A stretch of 64,000 nt of DNA from contig PVWP01000008.1 in assembly GCA_003003925.1 (NCBI GenBank), positions 1-64,000 of the forward strand, written 5' to 3'. The DNA comes from Aphanothece cf. minutissima CCALA 015 (GTDB lineage: Bacteria > Cyanobacteriota > Cyanobacteriia > PCC-6307 > Cyanobiaceae). A program made the position numbers and the translations under genes. Shown here one piece after another: positions 1 to 12,920 of the stretch (its first letter is position 1; the number at the start of each line of letters is the position of its first letter). The notes under the pieces are model-generated. The model had not been told where the DNA came from, made no database searches, and was given only the letters and a program-made list of their open reading frames with translations.

Positions 1-405
1 ACTCACCACCAGGCGCAGGTTGGCGGCCACCATGCGCTCCTTGGCGCGGCGGCCGGCGTGCAGGCGCTTGCGCAGCACCTCCGGGCGCAGGCCCGCCGCC
101 GCCGCCAGTTCCTGCTGGCTGGGATCGGAGCCGCCGGCGCGCATCTTCAGCTCCTCGCGCAGCTCCTCAAGGGTCATCAGCTCCTGGACCTGGCGGCCCA
201 GGGTGATCTCCTGTTCATGGCTGAGCAGCGGCACGCGGCCGATGTCCCGCAGGTAGGAACGGACCAGATCGCCGTCCACCGGCGGCATGGAGCGGCCGGG
301 CGAGGCGCGGACCACGGTCTGGACCGTGTCGGACACCTGGAGCGTCTCGGCCATCTGGACCGTGTCGGACGTCGAGGGCTGGGCGAAGGCGAGGGCGACG
401 ACCAT
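1..405 (-). CDS. RNA polymerase sigma-70 family factor, group 2 type (N-terminal part, cut by window edge)
   Basis: The 135 visible residues start a sigma-70 factor that directs RNA polymerase to promoters. A low-complexity leader holds two copies of SDTVQ (residues 13-17 and 25-29). It is followed by a region 1.2-like stretch beginning DLVRSYLRDIGRVPLL, then a stretch rich in charged helices, and the start of region 2.1 (AKERMVAANLRLVV) at the edge. DNA-contacting regions 2.4 and 4.2 lie outside the window. The lack of a long region 1.1 and the position of region 1.2 near residue 46 fit a non-essential group 2 cyanobacterial sigma factor; the exact Sig class cannot be assigned. The ATG at 405 is the only start in this frame; an ATG 13 bases upstream is out of frame. 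Confidence 0.85.
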   Translation of the reverse strand, partial: MVVALAFAQPSTSDTVQMAETLQVSDTVQTVVRASPGRSMPPVDGDLVRSYLRDIGRVPLLSHEQEITLGRQVQELMTLEELREELKMRAGGSDPSQQELAAAAGLRPEVLRKRLHAGRRAKERMVAANLRLVVS

Positions 406-534
406 GGATCCGATCCATAACTGTCTGTAAAGCGTAACATCACGAAGTGTGAACTCCTCTCAGAAACGGGAGTGGCCCAAAAGCCCGTTCCGATGGGGCC
501 CATGGGGCGTCGCGGCCCCCAGCGCAGGCCCGGA
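406..534. other. intergenic region upstream of the sigma factor gene
   Basis: These 129 bases separate the mgtE stop from the sigma factor start, both on the minus strand. They should hold the sigma factor promoter and leader. No tRNA or strong terminator hairpin is evident by eye. Confidence 0.5.
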
Positions 535-1911
535 TCAGCCGCCGCCGAGCCGGGGCAGCAGCAGCTGGGCGGTCCTGAGGTAGATGAACACGCCCGCCAC
601 GTCGGTGGCCGTGGTGATGAAGGGGGCCGACATCAGGGCCGGATCCAGGCCGAGGCGGTCGAACAGCAGGGGCAGGGCCGCACCGGCGGTGGCGGCCAGG
701 GTGGTGATGGCCACCAGGCTGATGCCCGCCGAGGCGGCCACCAGCGCACTGCCCCCCATGGTCCAGGCCCAGGGCACCACCACCACCGCCAGCAGCCCAC
801 CCAGCAGCGCCCCGGCCACCAGTTCCCGGCCGATCGTGCGCCATGGTCCCAGGGACTGCAGTCGCTGGGTGCTCAGACCCCGGATGACCACGGTGGAGCT
901 CTGGGCGCCCACGTTGCCGCCGGTGCCGATCAGCAGCGGAATGAAGGCCGCCAGCAGCACCACCTGTTTCAGCACATGCTGCTCAGAGGCGATCACCGCC
1001 GATGTGCCGGTGTTGGCCACCAGCAGCACCAGCAGCCACACCACCCGGCGTCGCGCCACGGTGAACAGGTTGCTGCGGAAATAGTCGTCCTCGTCACCCG
1101 CCTGCACGGCGCCGGCGGCGTAGAGGTCGCGGGTGGCTTCCTGCTGGATGACGTCGATGACGTCGTCGACGGTGACGATGCCCACCAGACGCTGCTCCCG
1201 GTCCACCACCGGCACGGCCAGGAAGTCGTAGCGCTGGATCACCCGGGCCACCTCCTCCTGGTCGGTGTCGGTGCTGACGCTCATCACCTCCCGGGTCATC
1301 ACGTCCCCGAGTCGGTCCTCCGGATCGGCCGTCACCAGATCCCGCAGCGACAGCATGCCGCTGAGATGCCGGGAGGCATCGGTCACGTAGAGGCTGTAGA
1401 TGGTCTCGGTGTCCCGGGCCCGACGCCGCACGATGTCAAGGGCCTGCTGGGCGCTGTGGAATTCCTTGAGGTCGATGAACTCGGTGGTCATCAGGCGACC
1501 GGCGGTCTCGGCCTCGTAGCCGAGCATCTGGGCGGTGACCCGCCGCTCCGCCGGGCTCAGCTCCGCCAGCAGCCGCCGGACCACCTTGGCCGGCAGTTCG
1601 TCGAAGAGCCGCACCCGGTCGTCCGGGGACATCTCCTCCACCAGTTCCAGCACCTCACCGGAACGCAGCCGTTCCAGCAGGCTCTGCTGCACCGAGCCAT
1701 CGAGGTACTCGTAGACCTCGATGGCCTCGTTCTTGGGCAGCAGCCGGAAGGCGAGGGCCTGGAGCGTGCGCGGCAGGGTGCCGATCGCCTCGGCGGAATC
1801 CACCGGCTGCACGGGTTGCAGCAGCAGCTTGGCGCCGTCGTAGTTCCCTGCCTGCAGCAGCCCCTCCAGCTGGCGGGCCACCACCTCGGCGACGGCGGAG
1901 GCCTCAGCCAT
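535..1911 (-). CDS. mgtE: magnesium transporter MgtE
   Basis: Inner-membrane Mg2+ channel/transporter of 458 residues, the usual MgtE length. The order is a helical MgtE N domain (about 20-125), a tandem CBS pair (about 135-260) that senses cytosolic Mg2+, and a C-terminal membrane domain (about 280-458). The membrane part keeps two family signatures, GTGGNVGAQSS and SAPFITTATDVAG, which line the ion path. The start was set at the ATG at 1911 (MAEASAVAEVV) because a longer frame would run into the divergent peroxidase gene. That leaves about 80 bases of shared upstream region with that gene. Confidence 0.93.
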   Translation of the reverse strand: MAEASAVAEVVARQLEGLLQAGNYDGAKLLLQPVQPVDSAEAIGTLPRTLQALAFRLLPKNEAIEVYEYLDGSVQQSLLERLRSGEVLELVEEMSPDDRVRLFDELPAKVVRRLLAELSPAERRVTAQMLGYEAETAGRLMTTEFIDLKEFHSAQQALDIVRRRARDTETIYSLYVTDASRHLSGMLSLRDLVTADPEDRLGDVMTREVMSVSTDTDQEEVARVIQRYDFLAVPVVDREQRLVGIVTVDDVIDVIQQEATRDLYAAGAVQAGDEDDYFRSNLFTVARRRVVWLLVLLVANTGTSAVIASEQHVLKQVVLLAAFIPLLIGTGGNVGAQSSTVVIRGLSTQRLQSLGPWRTIGRELVAGALLGGLLAVVVVPWAWTMGGSALVAASAGISLVAITTLAATAGAALPLLFDRLGLDPALMSAPFITTATDVAGVFIYLRTAQLLLPRLGGG

Positions 1912-1990
1912 CGCTCCTCGGATGCCGGTGGGTACGAGTGTATGGGCTGGGCCGCTAGGGTCCGCGGCGTTCTCCCCTTCCCAGGAACCC

Positions 1991-2470
1991 ATGGCCGTGA
2001 ACGTGAGCGACGTGGTGGTGCGTACCGCCGCCGGCCAGGAGCGCCGGCTCGGTGAGTGGGCCGGCCAGGTGCTGCTGATCGTCAACGTGGCCAGCCGCTG
2101 CGGCTTCACCCGTCAGTACGCCGGCCTGCAGGCCCTCCAGGACCGCTTCGGCCCCCGGGGCTTCGCCGTGCTCGGCTTCCCCTGCAATGACTTCGGCGCC
2201 CAGGAGCCGGGCACCCTGGAGGAGATCCAGCAGTTCTGCTCCACCACCTTCGGCGTCGGCTTCGAGCTGTTCGACAAGGTGCACGCCACCGGGTCCAAGA
2301 CGGCCCCCTACGACACCCTCACCCAGGCGGAGCCGGCGGGCGACGTGGCCTGGAACTTCGAGAAGTTCCTGATCGGCAAGGACGGCACCGTGGTGGCCCG
2401 CTTCAAGAGCGCCGTGGAACCGGACGGGGCCGAGCTGACCGCCGCGATCGAGAAGGCCCTGGCAGCCTGA
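1991..2470 (+). CDS. glutathione peroxidase family protein (Cys type)
   Basis: Thiol peroxidase of 159 residues that reduces hydrogen or lipid peroxides, probably using thioredoxin or glutathione. The peroxidatic cysteine is in NVASRCGFT (C37). The family motif GFPCNDFGAQEPG supplies the catalytic Gln (Q71), and the Trp is in WNFEKFL. It uses Cys and not selenocysteine, as usual in bacteria. No signal peptide, so cytoplasmic. The ATG at 1991 (MAVNVSDVVV) was chosen because the upstream in-frame extension has no family similarity and would cover the promoter region shared with mgtE. Confidence 0.93.
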   Translation: MAVNVSDVVVRTAAGQERRLGEWAGQVLLIVNVASRCGFTRQYAGLQALQDRFGPRGFAVLGFPCNDFGAQEPGTLEEIQQFCSTTFGVGFELFDKVHATGSKTAPYDTLTQAEPAGDVAWNFEKFLIGKDGTVVARFKSAVEPDGAELTAAIEKALAA

Positions 2471-2471
2471 A

Positions 2472-2806
2472 TCAGCCGGGCAGCCAGCCCCGGCTGGCCC
2501 GGCCGTCGGCGGTGGAGGCCTCCACCCGCAGCCAGCGGCGCCCGCCGGGCTCCAGCCATTCCCGCAGCACCCGCAGCGGGGCGCCGGTTTCGAGGCGGAC
2601 CAGCACCGGTGCCTGGCAGCGGGGGGCGCAGTGGAGGCCGAGGCTGCCGCTGCTGATCAGGGGCTCGGCCTGGCGCTCGCGCCGCCTCACCTCCGGCAGG
2701 CGTCGCTCGCCGCCGCCGGCGGGCAGGGTGGCGGGGGCCATCAGGGCGAATCCCAGAAGGGCGGCCCAGCGCCAGGCCGGCAGCGGCATCACAGGACGCG
2801 GGCGCA

Positions 2807-2807
<1 letters not shown>
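2472..2807 (-). CDS. small secreted SH3-like protein, function unknown
   Basis: A 111-residue protein with a hydrophobic N-terminal segment (about residues 10-28) that looks like a signal peptide. The rest resembles a bacterial SH3-like module (alternating short strands such as APVLVRLETGAPLRVLREWLEPGGRRWLRVEA, ending in GWLPG) with two cysteines close together (HCAPRC). Its ATG overlaps the gyrB TGA by one base, so the two are probably translationally coupled. No catalytic residues are recognisable; the SH3 call rests on pattern only. Confidence 0.6.
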
Positions 2808-4765
<1,958 letters not shown>

Positions 4766-4992
4766 TCAGAAAAAGGGCTCCCCAGGGGGCTGACAAGGGC
4801 GGCGAATCCCAGGGGCGGTGGGGCGGCAATGGGGCGAAGCGGCTCCCAAAGGACGCTGCGCAAAGGTCAATCTACCACCGCCGTCCCGGAGGGCCCCAGA
4901 GGCGCCTCTGAGCACCGATTCGGGCCGGGGGTGCAACCGCCCTCCGAGCCCGCCTCCGGCAGGATGGCCCGATCCCCCCGCCCAGGCCACCC
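4766..4992. other. divergent intergenic region between gyrB and miaA
   Basis: These 227 bases lie between two divergent genes and must carry both promoters. A minus-strand TAGATT about 100 bases before gyrB could be a -10 element. No RNA gene or conserved regulatory fold was recognised. Confidence 0.4.
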
Positions 4993-5907
4993 GTGGCGCC
5001 CCTGGTGATCGCCCTGCTGGGCCCGACGGCCAGCGGCAAGACCGCCCTGGCGATCGAGCTGGCCGAAGCTCTCGACCTGGCCGTGCTTTCGGTGGATTCC
5101 CGCCAGATGTACCGCCACATGGACGTGGGCACGGCCAAGCCCAGCGCCGAGCAGCGGGCCCGGGTGCGGCACGAGCTGCTGGATCTGAGCGACCCCGACC
5201 GGCCCCTCACCCTGCAGGAGTTCACGGCCCTGGCCAGCGCCGCCATCGAAGCGGAGCATCGCCGCCGCGGCGTGGCCCTGCTGGTGGGGGGCAGCGGGCT
5301 CTACCTCAAGGCCCTGCTGGCCGGCCTGCGGCCGCCGGCGGTGCCGCCCCAGCCCGCCCTGAGGGCCCAGTTCGCCGCCCTGGGCCAGCCGGTCTGTCAC
5401 CGGATGCTGCGGCAGGCGGATCCGGCGGCGGCCGGTCGCATCGCCGCGGCGGATGCGGTGCGCACCAGCCGGGCCCTGGAGGTGCTCTATGCCACCGGCA
5501 GGCCCCTGTCGGCCCAGCAGGGCCAGTCCCCTCCCCCCTGGCGGGTGCTGGAGCTGGGCCTGGATCCGGCCGATCTGCCCCAGCGCATCCACCGCCGCAC
5601 CGCCGCCCTTTACGCCGGCGGGCTGGTGGAGGAGACGGCGCAGCTGGTCGAGCGCTTCGGGGCCGACTGCCCCCTGCTGGAGACGATCGGCTACGGCGAA
5701 GCCGCCCGGCTGCTGCGGGGGGAAATGGAGCCGGCGGCCGCCATCGCCCTGACGGAGCGGCGCACCCGCCAGTACGCCAAGCGGCAGCGCACCTGGTTCC
5801 GGCGCCAGCACCATCCCCTCTGGCTGACGGATGGCGTCGCGGGCCCGGCCTCGGAGGCGGATGTGCTTCAGCGTGCTCTGGGGGCGACCGCGGGCGGTTT
5901 AAGGTGA
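4993..5907 (+). CDS. miaA: tRNA dimethylallyltransferase
   Basis: Adds a dimethylallyl group to A37 of tRNAs reading UNN codons. The 304 residues open with the P-loop [16 protein letters not shown] and continue with the substrate signature [19 protein letters not shown], both typical of MiaA. The C-terminal part has [12 protein letters not shown] and the tRNA-contacting [17 protein letters not shown]. The start is a GTG at 4993, placed directly before the P-loop strand as in the family. infC follows 20 bases downstream on the same strand. Confidence 0.95.
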   Translation: MAPLVIALLGPTASGKTALAIELAEALDLAVLSVDSRQMYRHMDVGTAKPSAEQRARVRHELLDLSDPDRPLTLQEFTALASAAIEAEHRRRGVALLVGGSGLYLKALLAGLRPPAVPPQPALRAQFAALGQPVCHRMLRQADPAAAGRIAAADAVRTSRALEVLYATGRPLSAQQGQSPPPWRVLELGLDPADLPQRIHRRTAALYAGGLVEETAQLVERFGADCPLLETIGYGEAARLLRGEMEPAAAIALTERRTRQYAKRQRTWFRRQHHPLWLTDGVAGPASEADVLQRALGATAGGLR

Positions 5908-5927
5908 AGGACTAACCGCCCCTGTGA

Positions 5928-6509
5928 ATGCCTCCCCGTCCCCGTTTTGATCGCCGTGCTCCCGTGCGGGAGCTGCCCAACATCAACGACCGCATCAGCT
6001 ACCCCAACCTTCGTGTGGTGGATGCGGACGGCAGTCAACTGGGAGTCATCACCCGAGAGGCGGCCCTCGATGTCGCCCGCGACCGGGAGCTGGATCTGGT
6101 CCTGGTGAGCGAGAAGGCCGATCCGCCGGTCTGCCGGATCATGGATTACGGCAAATACAAGTTCGAGCAGGAGAAGAAGGCCAAGGAGGCCAAGAAGAAG
6201 TCGCACCAGACCGAAGTCAAGGAAGTGAAGATGCGCTACAAGATCGATTCGCACGACTATCAGGTGCGCATCGGTCAGGCGGTGCGCTTCCTCAAGTCCG
6301 GCGACAAGGTGAAGTGCACGGTGATCTTCCGGGGCCGGGAGATCCAGCACACGGCCCTGGCCGAGCAGCTGCTGTACCGCATGGCCAAGGACCTCGAGGA
6401 GAACGCCGAGATCCAGCAGCCCCCCAAGCGGGAAGGCCGCAACATGATCATGTTCCTGAGCCCGCGCAAGCAGGCGGCCGGCAAGACGGCGGCCGCCGCG
6501 GCCGGCTGA
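5928..6509 (+). CDS. infC: translation initiation factor IF-3
   Basis: Binds the 30S subunit, keeps it apart from 50S and proofreads start-codon choice. The 193 residues contain the N domain ([38 protein letters not shown] strands), the lysine-rich linker ([20 protein letters not shown]) and the C domain ([23 protein letters not shown] and HTALAEQLL). An Ala-rich tail follows. It starts at the ATG at 5928, 20 bases after miaA, and is probably cotranscribed with it. Confidence 0.96.
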   Translation: MPPRPRFDRRAPVRELPNINDRISYPNLRVVDADGSQLGVITREAALDVARDRELDLVLVSEKADPPVCRIMDYGKYKFEQEKKAKEAKKKSHQTEVKEVKMRYKIDSHDYQVRIGQAVRFLKSGDKVKCTVIFRGREIQHTALAEQLLYRMAKDLEENAEIQQPPKREGRNMIMFLSPRKQAAGKTAAAAAG

Positions 6510-6568
6510 CGCGCTGCAGCTGAGCCGCCCTCGGGCCGAGATCCCCCGGGCTCCTGGCCAGGTCCGAT

Positions 6569-7402
6569 TCAGCCTCCCGCCTGGTGCCTTTCCGGTCCCA
6601 GCTGCTGCGCGAAGGTGTCCAGCAGCAGCGACCATCCCGCCGCCGCCGAAGCCGGGTGGTGGTCGGAGCGGGCCGCGCACATGAAGCCGTGCCCCCCCTC
6701 CAGCACCTCCAGCCGGTGCGGCCGCCGGGCCGGCGCGGCCGCGGCACGGGCGGCATTGGCCGCGGCCAGGGCCGTTTCGATCGCCGCCACGTCCGCGGCC
6801 GGGATCAGGGGATCCTCCCGGCCGCAGATGCACAGCAGGGTGCCGCCGATCGTCGGCACCAGCTCCAGGCTGGGGGGCCCGCCGCCGGGACGGCCCGAGG
6901 CCACGCCGGCCCCGTAGAAATCCACCGTGGCGGCCACCGCCGGCAGGCTGGCCGCGAGCAGGGCGACGTGGCCGCCGAAGCAGAAGCCCACGCACCCCAG
7001 GCCCGCGCCCGCGGCCTCGGGAGGCAGCTGGCTCCGCAGCCAGTCGGCGGCCAGGCCCACGTCGGCGAGCAGCGCTTCGGTGCGGGTGCGCTCCTTGTGG
7101 CTGCGCCCGAGGGCCAGCGCATCGGGGTCGTAGCCCAGCTCCAGATCGGGGGCGGTGCGGGCGAACAGGGGCACCGCCAGCGCCGCATACCCCGCCGCCG
7201 CCAGCCGCTCCGCCACGCCCCGGATCCAGCCATTGAGGCCGAACACCTCCGGCAGCACCAGCACACCGGCCCGGGGCGGCCGGTCGGCGGGCCGGGCCCA
7301 CCAGCAGCGCAGCGGCACCTGCTCCGGCCGCCGGGGGTCAAGGGTCTGCCAGGAGGCGACGCAGGCGGAAGGGGACAAACCGGCACAGGGCAACCGGCAC
7401 AT
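6569..7402 (-). CDS. dienelactone hydrolase family protein
   Basis: Alpha/beta hydrolase of 277 residues. A nucleophilic cysteine sits in the elbow GFCFGGH, the acid in CGREDPLIP, and the histidine in GGHGFMC. This Cys-Asp-His triad defines the dienelactone hydrolase family, which hydrolyses cyclic esters. The physiological substrate in cyanobacteria is not known. The first 20 residues (MCRLPCAGLSPSACVASWQT) are atypical, so the true start may be internal. It converges on infC and is divergent from the GntR-type regulator, so control by that regulator is possible. Confidence 0.85.
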   Translation of the reverse strand: MCRLPCAGLSPSACVASWQTLDPRRPEQVPLRCWWARPADRPPRAGVLVLPEVFGLNGWIRGVAERLAAAGYAALAVPLFARTAPDLELGYDPDALALGRSHKERTRTEALLADVGLAADWLRSQLPPEAAGAGLGCVGFCFGGHVALLAASLPAVAATVDFYGAGVASGRPGGGPPSLELVPTIGGTLLCICGREDPLIPAADVAAIETALAAANAARAAAAPARRPHRLEVLEGGHGFMCAARSDHHPASAAAGWSLLLDTFAQQLGPERHQAGG

Positions 7403-7482
7403 GGTCGTATGCCAACGAGGGAATTGTCACGGGGCCCAAAGCTCCTTAGGGTGGCGGCCAAGGACACCTTGGCCACACCGGC

Positions 7483-8472
7483 GTGCGTTTTCACATTCAG
7501 CAGGAGAGCGACATCCCGGCGTCGACCCAGCTGTACAACCAGATCTGCTTTGCCATCGCCGCCCGGCACTACCCACCGGGCCACCGGCTGCCGAGTACGC
7601 GCCAGCTGGCCATGCAGACCGGCCTGCACCGCAACACCATCAGCAAGGTCTACCGCCAGCTCGAGACCGACGGCGTGGTGGAGGCCATGGCCGGCTCGGG
7701 GATCTATGTGCGCGACCAGCAGAACCCCCGCGAGATCAAGCCGCCGCCGGGGCTGCGCAGCAAGGCCCTGCCGGACATCGACCGGGAGGTGCGCCAGAGC
7801 GTCGACGGCCTGCTCAACGCCGGCTGCACCCTGCAGCAGGCCCGGGAGCTGCTCACCCGCGAGATCGACTGGCGGCTGCGCTGCGGCGCCCGGGTGCTGG
7901 TCAGCACCTCAAGGGAGGACATCGGCGCCTCGATCCTGATCGCCGAGGAGCTCAAGCCCAGCCTGGAGGTGCCCGTCGAGGTGGTGCCGATCGAGGAGCT
8001 CGAATCGGTGCTGGAGACCTCCAGCAAGGGCACGGTGGTCACCAGCCGCTACTTCCTTCAGGAGGTGGAGCAGATCGCCAAGGTGCACGGCGTGCGGGCG
8101 GTGCCGGTGGATCTCAACGACTTCGGCCACGAGCTGGGCATGCTCAAGGAGCTGCGGCCCGGCAGCTGCGTGGGCCTGGTGAGCATCAGCCCCGGCATCC
8201 TGCGGGCCGCCGAGGTGATCCTGCACAGCATGCGGGGCAACGAACTGCTGGTGATGACGGCCAATCCCGACACCAGCAGCCGCCTGCTGGCCCTGCTGCG
8301 GGCCTCCAGCCACGTGATCTGCGACAAGCCCAGCCTGCCCCTGGTGGAGCAGACCCTGCGCCAGAACCGCGCCCAGCTGATGCGCCTGCCCATGGTGCAC
8401 TGTGCGCAGAGCTACCTTGGCAGCGCCACCATTGACCAACTGCGCAAGGAGATCGGCCTCCTGGCGGCCTGA
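7483..8472 (+). CDS. GntR family transcriptional regulator
   Basis: A DNA-binding regulator of 329 residues. Residues about 12-75 form the GntR winged helix-turn-helix, with the signature YPPGHRLPSTRQLAMQTGLHRNTISKVYRQLE. The remaining 250 residues do not look like the aminotransferase domain of MocR proteins nor like a FadR or UTRA domain. They have alternating strand and helix patterns that could form a periplasmic-binding-protein-like sensor, with an unknown ligand. It begins at a GTG (7483) and is followed 12 bases later by cysE, so the two are probably cotranscribed. Confidence 0.85.
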   Translation: MRFHIQQESDIPASTQLYNQICFAIAARHYPPGHRLPSTRQLAMQTGLHRNTISKVYRQLETDGVVEAMAGSGIYVRDQQNPREIKPPPGLRSKALPDIDREVRQSVDGLLNAGCTLQQARELLTREIDWRLRCGARVLVSTSREDIGASILIAEELKPSLEVPVEVVPIEELESVLETSSKGTVVTSRYFLQEVEQIAKVHGVRAVPVDLNDFGHELGMLKELRPGSCVGLVSISPGILRAAEVILHSMRGNELLVMTANPDTSSRLLALLRASSHVICDKPSLPLVEQTLRQNRAQLMRLPMVHCAQSYLGSATIDQLRKEIGLLAA

Positions 8473-8484
8473 CGGCGGGAATCC

Positions 8485-9238
8485 ATGCTCGATGCACTCC
8501 GGGCCGACCTGGCCATCATCCGGCAGAGGGATCCGGCCGCCCGGGGCACCCTGGAGATCCTGCTCTGCTACCCGGGCTTCCACGCCCTGGAGCTGCACCG
8601 TGTCAGCCACCGCCTCTGGCGGATGGGCCTGCCCCTGATCCCCCGGCTGCTGAGCCAGCTGGGCCGGCTGCTCACCGGCGTGGAGATCCACCCGGGGGCC
8701 CGCATCGGCCGCGGCGTGTTCATCGACCACGGCATGGGGGTGGTCATCGGCGAGACCAGCGTCATCGGTGACAACTGCCTCCTGTACCAGGGGGTGACCC
8801 TCGGGGGCACGGGCAAGGAGCACGGCAAGCGCCACCCCACCCTGATGGACAACGTGGTGGTGGGGGCGGGGGCCAAGGTGCTCGGGGCCATCACCGTGGG
8901 CACCAACACCCGCATCGGCGCCGGCTCGGTGCTGCTGCGCAACGTCGGGGCCGACAGCACCGTGGTGGGCATCCCCGGCCGGGTGATCCACCAGGCCGGG
9001 GCCCGCATCGATCCCCTGGCCCACTCCGCCCTGCCGGATGCGGAGGCGTCCGTGATCCGCAACCTGATGGAGCGGATCGACAGCCTCGAGAACGACGTCA
9101 ACCGGCTTCAGGCCTGCCTGCAGGAGGTGGCCGCCGGCCGGCCCCTGAAGGAGCCCTGCAGCGGCACGGCCCAGAACCTGCGCGACCGGGAGATCCTGGA
9201 GTTCCTCGGGGAGACCTCGAACAACGAGGAGACGCCCC

Positions 9239-9249
<11 letters not shown>
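8485..9249 (+). CDS. cysE: serine O-acetyltransferase
   Basis: Transfers acetyl from acetyl-CoA to L-serine, the first step of cysteine synthesis. The 254 residues have the N-terminal helical domain and then a left-handed beta helix of hexapeptide repeats ([27 protein letters not shown]). The catalytic signature [19 protein letters not shown] and the C-terminal GIPGRVI are present. The tail beyond about residue 190 is longer than in the shortest CysE proteins. The last 11 bases overlap the secA 3' end, which runs the other way. Confidence 0.95.
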
Positions 9250-12073
<2,824 letters not shown>

Positions 12074-12238
12074 GGAAAGGGCCTGTCCGTAGTTGCTTAC
12101 CCTACCATCGCAAAATGGTGACCGGCGGCGAAGAAGTGAGCTGCAGCAAGGGTTTTCAGCGCCCCTGCCGTCGGGGATCCGCACCCCGGCGCCGGCCGCA
12201 GAGCAGGATTCGCAGCTGATGCGTCCCACCCCGGTCCG

Positions 12239-12715
12239 TTGAGCAGCGCCCCCCCCAGGCCCGAGACCCCCTCCGTCGCCCCGATCCGGCTGGTCCGCCA
12301 TGGCCGGCTGCGCCTGCGCCTGCGCTGGCAGCTGGCGGCCCTCGGCGCCCTGCTCGATGGCCACAGCTTCTGGGCCACCGGCCGCCGGCCCGCCCAGCTG
12401 GGGCGGATGCTCAGCGGCAGCCAGGTGGTGGTGAGCGCCTGGCAGGCGGGCATCCTGGTGGGCTTCGGGAGGGCCACCAGCGACGGGGTGTTCCGCGCCG
12501 TTCTCTGGGACGTGGTGGTGGCCGAGGACCAGCAGGGGCGGGGGATCGGCCGGCGGATCGTCGAGGCGCTGCTGGCCAGCCCACAGGTGACGGCGGCCGA
12601 GCGCGTCTACCTCATGACCACCACGGGGGAGGGCTTCTACGAGAAGCTGGGCTTCAGCCGGGTGGACAGCCAGCGGCTGATGCTGAAGACGATCGTGAAA
12701 AAGACAAGCGGATGA
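12239..12715 (+). CDS. GNAT family N-acetyltransferase
   Basis: A 158-residue acyltransferase of the GNAT fold. The acetyl-CoA-binding motif A is clear ([24 protein letters not shown]), followed by the family's C-terminal [11 protein letters not shown]. The substrate cannot be predicted. It begins at a TTG (12239); the nearby ATG at 12219 is in another frame and closes at once. It diverges from secA. Its last nine bases (KTSG and stop) overlap the 3' end of the tRNA-Gly gene on the other strand. Confidence 0.82.
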   Translation: MSSAPPRPETPSVAPIRLVRHGRLRLRLRWQLAALGALLDGHSFWATGRRPAQLGRMLSGSQVVVSAWQAGILVGFGRATSDGVFRAVLWDVVVAEDQQGRGIGRRIVEALLASPQVTAAERVYLMTTTGEGFYEKLGFSRVDSQRLMLKTIVKKTSG

Positions 12716-12778
12716 AGAGATTCGAACTCTCGACCCTCTCCTTGGCAAGGAGATGCTCTACCACTGAGCTACATCCGC
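12707..12778 (-). tRNA. tRNA-Gly (anticodon GCC)
   Basis: Read on the minus strand, the sequence folds as a complete cloverleaf. It has a 7-bp acceptor stem GCGGATG/CATCCGC, a D arm with GCTCAGTGGTAGAGC, and an anticodon stem TCTCC/GGAGA around TTGCCAA (anticodon GCC, reading GGC and GGT). The T arm GAGAG-TTCGAAT-CTCTT is present and the discriminator base is U. CCA is not encoded. It marks the left side of the polysaccharide island, a common place for integration, although no repeated tRNA 3' end was found on the far side. Confidence 0.97.
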
Positions 12779-12889
12779 AGGATCGGCCACTGCCGGGTTC
12801 CGCGCCGGGCGTTGCCGGCTGATCGAGCATGCCCCATGGGGTGCCCCTCGGTCAAATGGGGCGGCCGGGACCGGGTCCGGCAGCGCCCA

Positions 12890-12895
12890 TAAAGT
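12890..12895 (+). promoter_or_regulatory. possible -10 element of the sugar transferase gene
   Basis: TAAAGT lies 25 bases before the ATG at 12921 and fits the TAnnnT pattern seen at the same distance before several other genes here. No convincing -35 was seen. Pattern only. Confidence 0.35.
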
Positions 12896-12920
12896 CGAGC
12901 GGAGGCGGAGGCGGCAAGGC

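Noticed and set aside
472..2055. 527-codon plus-strand frame
   Set aside because: Antisense to mgtE; His/Gln-rich translation typical of a high-GC shadow frame, with no domain similarity.
12074..12748. 225-codon N-terminal extension of secA
   Set aside because: It is antisense to the GNAT gene and tRNA-Gly and unlike any SecA; the canonical SecA start is at 12073.
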